Below, piece by piece: positions 58,527-64,000 of a stretch of 64,000 nucleotides of DNA. Source of the stretch: Elusimicrobium sp. An273 (GTDB lineage: Bacteria > Elusimicrobiota > Elusimicrobia > Elusimicrobiales > Elusimicrobiaceae); the NCBI RefSeq assembly GCF_002159705.1, contig NZ_NFJD01000003.1, forward strand, positions 1 to 64,000, in the 5' to 3' direction. Every line of letters begins with the position of its first letter. Within the stretch, counting starts at the first letter, position 1. The notes under the pieces are model-generated. The model had not been told where the DNA came from. It saw nothing but the letters and a program-made list of their open reading frames with translations, and ran no database searches. Both the position numbers and the translations under genes were made by a program.

Positions 58527-59927
58527 ATGGCACAAGCCGTATCTATACAAACGCACAATCCGTTTAAAGCGCGTACGATTTCCCAGCTGCTGATTAAATT
58601 TTCCGCCCCGGCCGTGGCGGGGATGTTCGTCAACGCCATTTACAACATCATCTCCCGCATTTACGTAGGCCAAGATGTAGGGGCAAACGGCCTGGCCGGG
58701 ATTACCATTTTGTTTCCGTTGGGGCTTATCTATATGGGCTTTAGCGCCCTGATCGGCGTGGGGGCAAACGCCCTGTTTTCCATTCGCCTGGGAGAAAAGA
58801 AAGAAGAAGAAGCCCAAATGATTTTGGGCAATGCCTTTGTACTGCTTGCCTTGATTTCCGGCATTATTACGCTAGGCAGTTATTTCTTTTTGGATTCTTT
58901 TTTGGGCTTTCTGGGGGCAGACAGCGAAGTTTTGCCCTATGCGCGCGATTACGCCAAGGTCGTACTGCCTGGCTATTTTTTATTTGGCATCAGCATTGGG
59001 TTAAATAACTTTATTCGTTCTTCCGGCCACCCAAAAACCGCCATGGCCACGCAATTTATCGGCGCGCTGATTAACATTGTGCTCGGCCCCATTTACATTT
59101 TTGTATTTGACTGGGGCATTCAAGGGGCGGCGGCGGCCACCGTCAGCGGGCAGGCGGTATCGTTTATCTGGGTAATGTTATTTTTTACCGGTCAGCGCAG
59201 TTTTTACAAACTGCATTGGAAATTTTTCCGTTTAAAAGCGTACATCGCGCTGGACAGTATGGCCATCGGATTTTCGCAGTTTGCTTTCCAGCTGGCTTCC
59301 AGCACCTTAAACGTCATTTTGAACCACTCGCTCCTTAAATACGGCGGCAATTTGGCGATTTCCGCCGTGGGGATTGCCGTCAGCGTCAATACGCTGGTGA
59401 TGATGCCGCTGATCGGCCTTTCGCAAGGGGCCCAGCCTTTAATCGGCTACAACTACGGCGCCCGCAAATACGCAACGGCCATTCAAACCCTAAAAATGGC
59501 CATGCGCTGGGGAATGGGCATTACAACCGCCGGATTTATTTTGTTGGAAATTTTTGCGCGCCCCATTGCGTCCGTCTTTAATTCCGACAATATGGCTTTG
59601 GTAGATTTGTCCGCCCAGGTCATTCGGCTGTTTAACCTGCTGTTGCCCATTGTGCCGCTGCAAGTGCTGACCACCAGCTTCTTCCAAGCCATTAACAAGC
59701 CTTTAAAAGCGGCGTTTTTAAGTTTGTCGCGCCAGGTGCTGTTGGTTATTCCGCTGGTGCTTATTTTGCCGCTTTTCTGGGGATTAACGGGCGTATTTTT
59801 GGCGCCGGTGTTTGCAGACGCTATTTCCGTTACCCTGTCCGTAATTATGATTAAGAACTTTTTTGATAAGCACGGGCAGAATTTCTTTTTTAGCAAAAAG
59901 CATTCCCCCGCCCGCAAGACGGCTTAG
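58527..59927 (+). CDS. MATE-family efflux transporter
   Basis: The protein has 466 residues with twelve hydrophobic helices arranged as two MatE halves: first half FSAPAVAGMFVNAIYNIISRIYVGQ, second half opening after LDSMAIGFSQFAFQLASSTLN with SQGAQPLIGYNYGARKY, the classic MATE motif. MATE pumps export cationic drugs or dyes with Na+ or H+. The leader carries a long perfect inverted repeat next to the ribosome site, hinting at drug- or repressor-responsive control. Single gene, convergent with pbpC. Confidence 0.92.
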   Translation: MAQAVSIQTHNPFKARTISQLLIKFSAPAVAGMFVNAIYNIISRIYVGQDVGANGLAGITILFPLGLIYMGFSALIGVGANALFSIRLGEKKEEEAQMILGNAFVLLALISGIITLGSYFFLDSFLGFLGADSEVLPYARDYAKVVLPGYFLFGISIGLNNFIRSSGHPKTAMATQFIGALINIVLGPIYIFVFDWGIQGAAAATVSGQAVSFIWVMLFFTGQRSFYKLHWKFFRLKAYIALDSMAIGFSQFAFQLASSTLNVILNHSLLKYGGNLAISAVGIAVSVNTLVMMPLIGLSQGAQPLIGYNYGARKYATAIQTLKMAMRWGMGITTAGFILLEIFARPIASVFNSDNMALVDLSAQVIRLFNLLLPIVPLQVLTTSFFQAINKPLKAAFLSLSRQVLLVIPLVLILPLFWGLTGVFLAPVFADAISVTLSVIMIKNFFDKHGQNFFFSKKHSPARKTA

Positions 59928-59949
59928 TTTGAACCAGCAATTAGATGAA

Positions 59950-59979
59950 CAATTCCCGGCAGACACGCCGGGAATTTTT
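59950..59979 (+). terminator. intrinsic terminator of MATE gene
   Basis: AATTCCCGGC and GCCGGGAATT pair around AGACAC, followed by T5. It lies between the converging MATE and pbpC genes. Confidence 0.88.
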
Positions 59980-59981
59980 GT

Positions 59982-62087
59982 TTACGGAAGCACTTCAAAA
60001 TCAGCCGAGGCCTCTTCCGAGGCGCAAGATACTTTCAGCGTGTGTTTGCCGGGCTTTAGCGGCCACCACGTTTGGCAGGAGATGCCGGGCAATTTTTCCC
60101 CGTCCATCGTCCAGCGGCAGCTCTTTTCGGCGCAGGCCGCCTCCAGCCGAAGCACCTGCGCGGCGCGCGGAATGGAAGGATCCATTTTAAACACATCTCC
60201 TTTATCAGGCGACGTGATGGCAAGCGCGGAGACGGCTACCTGATGCCGCCCGCTGCAGACCGCAGGCAAATGCCGGGAGGAAAAGACTTCTTCTTTGGTA
60301 TGCGTGCAGGCAGGGCCGGCCAGCAGGCCGCTTTGCGTGCAGACTAAAGCGCGGGTAATTCCCGCTGGCGTTTCAAACGGCTCGGAAGGATATTTTTTCT
60401 GCAAATACACCGCCAAATCGTGCATAATGGGGCCGGCGCCGGTAACGCCGGAGACTTTTTGCATGGGCGTGGCGTCAAAATTGCCCACCCATACGCCAAT
60501 CGTCCAGCGGGGCGTGTAGGCCAATGTAAAATTGTCTTTATAATCTTTGGAAGTGCCCGTCTTGGCGGCAAGCGCAAACGGTACCGAAAGCGCAGAATTA
60601 AGCCCAAACGCGGGCGCACGGGCGTTATTGTCGGCCAGAATGTCCGTTACCAAATAGGCGGTCTGCTCGTCAAAAATACGGGTTTCCCGCCCGGGCAGGT
60701 AAATGGCCGGCCGTTGGCCCACGCGAAGCGGTTTATAAACGCCCCCCCGCGCCAAGGCGGCGTAGGCGTTGGTCAGATCCAGCAGGCGCACTTCTCCGTT
60801 TCCCAAGGCAATGCCCAAGCCATAGAAATCGGCCGGTTTTTCCAAGCTCGTCAGCCCCGCCCGGCGCAACAGCGCCAAAATGTTGGAAGCGCCCGTTTTT
60901 TCGGCCGCTCTGACCGCCGGGATATTGTACGAACACGCCAGCGCCGTACGCACCGGCACAAAGCCGTGGTAGCTTTCATCATAATTGCGAGGGCGGAAAC
61001 CGCCTTCAAAAAAGGTATCTTTATCGTCCAGCAGGGAGGCCGGCGTCAGCAGGCCTTGCTCAAAAGTCAGCCCGTATACAAACGGTTTTAAGGCCGATCC
61101 CGGCTGGCGAAGCGCGCGGGCGCCGTCCACCTGCCCGTTGTGGGCTTGGTCATAAAAATCGGCAGATCCCACATAAGCCAGCACCCCGCCCGTGGCATTT
61201 TCCACCACCACTACGGCGGCGTTGGTTACGTTGTCTTCTTTTAATTGGGAGATGTAATTTTTGACCAATTCTTCGGCATACAACTGCAAGTCCCGGTCTA
61301 TCGTTGCGTACACGTCCTGCGTCTGCGGCGGCAGCAGCGGATATAAAAAGCGCGTAAAATGAGGCGCGTCAAACGGGCGGGAAGCCGACTTTAATTCCAA
61401 CTTTTCAGCCACCGCCATTTGGTACATTTCTTCGTCAATAAATTCGTTTTCCAGCATGCGCTTCAGCACCCAATCGCGCCGTTTGATCGCCCGCGAAAAA
61501 TGCTTAAGCGGATTGTAGTAGGTGGGAGATTTAATCAGCCCCGCCAAAAACGCCGCCTGGGAGAGAGACAGTTCCGAAGCCGATACATTGAAATAGAACC
61601 GGCTGGCGGCCTCGGCCCCTTGGGTCAGGTTGCCCAGTTCCAAGAGGTTGAAATACTCCTCCAAAATTTCCTCTTTGGTCATTTCCCGCTCCAGGAGCAA
61701 GGCGTTATAGGCCTCTTTGGCTTTGCCCCACAGCGTCCGCGGGCGCGGCTCCAAGGCGCGGGCCAGCTGCTGGGTAATGGTGGACGCGCCGGAGACGATT
61801 TCCCCCTCCGTGGCGTTCTGCCACGCCGCGCGCAATATGGCTTTTACATCCACCCCCGGGTGCGAGAAAAAGCGTTTGTCTTCCGCCGCCAGCGCGGCCG
61901 CAATCAGCCAAGGGGAAATTTCCGTCAGCGGTACAGGCAGGTAGTAGGTATTATTTTCCGACAAAAACCCCCGCATCGGCGCGCCGTAGCGGTCGTAGAT
62001 TTGTTTGGAAGGCGATAAAAAAGCTTCTTCCCCCCAGACCAGGCAGGGAAGAAGCAATAGAAAAAATACCTTCCAAATGCAGCGCAT
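59982..62087 (-). CDS. pbpC: penicillin-binding protein 1C
   Basis: I use the ATG at 62087 (MRCIWKVFF), 2 nt after the upstream stop, giving 701 residues. A signal/anchor (residues 1-19) precedes the glycosyltransferase domain: AAEDKRFFSHPGVD (residues 67-80, catalytic Glu69) and SGASTITQQLAR (99-110). The transpeptidase has the active Ser in QPGSALKPFVYG, ACSYNIPAV (SxN) and AAKTGTSKDYKDNF (KTG). The BiPBP_C domain closes the chain. PBP1C polymerises peptidoglycan. It is coupled to the alpha-2-macroglobulin gene, the usual partner. Confidence 0.95.
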   Translation of the reverse strand: MRCIWKVFFLLLLPCLVWGEEAFLSPSKQIYDRYGAPMRGFLSENNTYYLPVPLTEISPWLIAAALAAEDKRFFSHPGVDVKAILRAAWQNATEGEIVSGASTITQQLARALEPRPRTLWGKAKEAYNALLLEREMTKEEILEEYFNLLELGNLTQGAEAASRFYFNVSASELSLSQAAFLAGLIKSPTYYNPLKHFSRAIKRRDWVLKRMLENEFIDEEMYQMAVAEKLELKSASRPFDAPHFTRFLYPLLPPQTQDVYATIDRDLQLYAEELVKNYISQLKEDNVTNAAVVVVENATGGVLAYVGSADFYDQAHNGQVDGARALRQPGSALKPFVYGLTFEQGLLTPASLLDDKDTFFEGGFRPRNYDESYHGFVPVRTALACSYNIPAVRAAEKTGASNILALLRRAGLTSLEKPADFYGLGIALGNGEVRLLDLTNAYAALARGGVYKPLRVGQRPAIYLPGRETRIFDEQTAYLVTDILADNNARAPAFGLNSALSVPFALAAKTGTSKDYKDNFTLAYTPRWTIGVWVGNFDATPMQKVSGVTGAGPIMHDLAVYLQKKYPSEPFETPAGITRALVCTQSGLLAGPACTHTKEEVFSSRHLPAVCSGRHQVAVSALAITSPDKGDVFKMDPSIPRAAQVLRLEAACAEKSCRWTMDGEKLPGISCQTWWPLKPGKHTLKVSCASEEASADFEVLP

Positions 62088-62089
62088 GC

Positions 62090-64000
62090 TTACTTGATGA
62101 CAATCGTCTCGGTGGCATTGCGCCCGAACACCGCCGGTTCGTACATTTGGCTGGCCCACAGGCTGGGATAGGCAAACGTACCCGCCACGGAAGCCGTTAC
62201 CAAGTACGAATACGCGTGCGTACCGGCGGGTAGATAGTCGGCAAAGGCGGCGATGCGGTCGTCGTATTTTTCATCGCGTTCAAAGCCGTTCCACTGCGGC
62301 GTGTCCAGCGCGGCCGCCTGTTCCTGCGATTCGGTGGCCAGCGAGGTGTTGATGATTTCAAACCCGGCCGGGATGAAATCTTCCACCACCACAAAATGCC
62401 GCGAGGCCGCATTTTTTACGTGCAGCGTAATTTTATAGCGTTCGCCCGCTACAATGTTGGAAACGGGTTTTCCGTCCAGCGTCGTAATCTCGCGCGAGAC
62501 CGTAAACCCGGCATCCACCGGCGTTTGGTACGAAAGCGGTTCGTACTCCTGCCCCAACGTATAATACAGCGTGCCCGCCCCGTCCTTGGCAAACGTCAGG
62601 CGCGTTTCCGTGCCGTTTCCGTAGGCTTGGGCAAACGGGACGGACGCCGTTTTCGCGTCCACCGTCCGGCCTTTAAAAGAAGCTTCCAGCACGGTCTTGG
62701 CGCCTAATTTGACCGAGGCCGCATAATCGGGCTCCACGCTTTCCATGGTTTGATAATACGTATTGAGCGCCATAAACGCCGCCGCATTGACGCTGGTATT
62801 GGCCCAATATCCTTGGGCGTTTAATTGCGTAAGCATCCAGGAAGCCGTCTTGAACGCATCGGCAAAAGGCTGCTTTGCATAGAGCAGCGCGTCCAACGCC
62901 AGCGCGCTGGCTTTGACGTTGCCCATATGCAGCCACGGCATTTCTTCGGGCGCGTCAAAATACGCGGCCTGCGGCGTGTAGGCAATATGGTTTAAAATGC
63001 TTTGGGCGATTTTGGCTTTTACGGCGTCCGTATTTCCCCCCGCTTGGGCGGCTTTTAACAAGTAGGCTTTCGCGGGCAGCGGCAGGGAGCCCAGCTTGCC
63101 GTAGAGGTTGTTAAACGCGCTTTGTACGTTTTTGCCGTACAGTGCCAACACATACGCCGCATAGGCGCGGGCGGTTTCCGTTTCCAGCGAAGAATAGCTG
63201 TAGGCTTTCTGCACCTTGGAAGAGAACGCGCCTTCAAGCCATTGGGCCGCTTTTGCAAGCGACTTGTCCTGCACGGTATATCCGGCCTTTTTGGCCAAGT
63301 AATTCACTTCCAGCGCATAAGCCGTTACATACGGATCCGGGCGGGAATTTTTCCAATATCCGTATCCGCCGGCCGCCGTTTGGTATTGCGAAACTTCATC
63401 CAAAATATCCTGCACCTGGGCTTTTAGCTGGGTTTTGTCGCCCAGTTTAAAGTCTTCCACCAGCTGCGCGCCCGTTACCACCGGCACGATTTTGGACATT
63501 TTCTGCTCCAGGCAGTCATACGGATACGTCATCAAATACACCATAGACCCTTTTAAATTGAGCAGCGCCGTAGAAGCCAGCGACAGCGTAACGCGGTTGT
63601 CGGCCGACTCGTTTAAATTGCCGGGTTTGTCCAGCAGTTCTTCCTGCGACGAGACCGTAGAAGCATACAACGCAAGCGTTTGTTTCTTTTCTACGGGCGA
63701 CACGGTCAGCTCCGCCGCTACGCCGTCCGACTCGGTTTTGGCCTGCACGCTAAAGGCCACTCGGGCGGGGCCGTCTGCCACCGCTTCGCAGGGCCAGGTT
63801 ACTTCGCGCGCTTTGCCAAGGGCAATGTTGACGCTCTGCTCCGCCGCGCCCGTGAGGCGTATGGAGCCTTCGGCGCGGGCGGTAACCGTCATATCGCCTT
63901 TTTTGTCTTCATAATTATAGATGACCGCCCCGCAGGAGAATTTATCCCCTTTGCGGGCAAAACGCGGCAGGTTGGAAGTAACCATAATCGGCTTGGATAC
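62090..64000 (-). CDS. alpha-2-macroglobulin family protein (C-terminal part, runs off window)
   Basis: The frame stays open to the window edge; 636 C-terminal residues are present. The first residues, KPIMVTSNLPRFARKGDK, are typical of the mid-protein bait/macroglobulin-like strands before the A2M domain. The internal thioester site is present as YPYDCLEQKMSKIVPVV (CLEQ), followed by the alpha/alpha-toroid TED domain and a C-terminal receptor-binding-like domain. Bacterial A2M (YfhM type) traps foreign proteases in the periplasm; its gene is often paired with pbpC, which here follows 2 nt later. The N-terminus, including any lipobox, lies outside. Confidence 0.93.
   Translation of the reverse strand, partial: VSKPIMVTSNLPRFARKGDKFSCGAVIYNYEDKKGDMTVTARAEGSIRLTGAAEQSVNIALGKAREVTWPCEAVADGPARVAFSVQAKTESDGVAAELTVSPVEKKQTLALYASTVSSQEELLDKPGNLNESADNRVTLSLASTALLNLKGSMVYLMTYPYDCLEQKMSKIVPVVTGAQLVEDFKLGDKTQLKAQVQDILDEVSQYQTAAGGYGYWKNSRPDPYVTAYALEVNYLAKKAGYTVQDKSLAKAAQWLEGAFSSKVQKAYSYSSLETETARAYAAYVLALYGKNVQSAFNNLYGKLGSLPLPAKAYLLKAAQAGGNTDAVKAKIAQSILNHIAYTPQAAYFDAPEEMPWLHMGNVKASALALDALLYAKQPFADAFKTASWMLTQLNAQGYWANTSVNAAAFMALNTYYQTMESVEPDYAASVKLGAKTVLEASFKGRTVDAKTASVPFAQAYGNGTETRLTFAKDGAGTLYYTLGQEYEPLSYQTPVDAGFTVSREITTLDGKPVSNIVAGERYKITLHVKNAASRHFVVVEDFIPAGFEIINTSLATESQEQAAALDTPQWNGFERDEKYDDRIAAFADYLPAGTHAYSYLVTASVAGTFAYPSLWASQMYEPAVFGRNATETIVIK

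Overview
The window reads as chromosomal DNA of a diderm, fermentative bacterium, most likely an Elusimicrobiota (Elusimicrobiaceae-like gut lineage). This is inferred from the gene mix and style, not from a marker gene. The envelope is Gram-negative: a TolC/MacA/MacB-type efflux operon, a FadL-type porin, an OprB-like porin, lipoproteins with lipoboxes and a PBP1C/alpha-2-macroglobulin pair. Metabolism points to an anaerobe: pyrophosphate-dependent phosphofructokinase, a 2x[4Fe-4S] ferredoxin and FeoAB iron uptake. Coding is dense and terminators are mostly GC-rich hairpins with U-tracts. No rRNA, CRISPR array, transposase or phage gene was seen.

Layout. 1-7.9 kb: two tandem EamA permeases, a HAD phosphatase, a cyclodeaminase-like protein and two uncharacterised proteins, one starting with a GYF-like domain. 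8-12.1 kb: peptidase T, a LEA-like lipoprotein, a FeoA-FeoB fusion and a ferredoxin. 12.1-12.46 kb: an intergenic region with a predicted C-rich small RNA on the minus strand. 12.5-20 kb: a secreted ankyrin protein, a minus-strand operon (PD-(D/E)XK nuclease, LTA-synthase-like sulfatase, FGGY kinase) and a secreted helical protein. 20-31 kb: tRNA-Arg(TCT), DinB, PPi-PFK, a secreted protein with an N6-adenine methyltransferase, DUF805, a phosphodiesterase-like protein, an HD protein, a sirtuin and a voltage-gated K+ channel. 30.4-33.8 kb: an aaxABC-type arginine/agmatine operon (porin, pyruvoyl arginine decarboxylase, antiporter). 34-42.3 kb: a D12-class methyltransferase, GtrA, RmuC, an ECF sigma/anti-sigma/periplasmic protein module and an unusual secreted-domain-MFS fusion behind an attenuator-like leader. 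42.4-52.2 kb: the MacAB-TolC operon, secreted and outer-membrane proteins, dCMP deaminase and MutY. 52.2-55 kb: an accessory-looking locus with a promoter studded with helically phased TGACAT sites, a putative winged-helix protein, a very AT-rich gene-free stretch and a CTGA/CTGC microsatellite. 55-64 kb: two low-complexity secreted proteins, a BaiN-like flavoprotein, a MORN/YwqK protein, a MATE exporter behind a 16-bp perfect inverted repeat, PBP1C and the C-terminal part of an alpha-2-macroglobulin that runs off the window.

Main discovery candidate: the predicted sRNA (about 12187-12291, minus strand) has its own -35/-10 promoter, three hairpins, C-rich loops and an intrinsic terminator. 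Twenty-four of its nucleotides can pair without interruption (21 Watson-Crick, 3 G-U) with the aaxB-aaxC intergenic mRNA, covering the aaxC Shine-Dalgarno. This suggests a trans-acting sRNA controlling arginine/agmatine exchange. It rests on hand reading and needs folding, conservation and expression tests.
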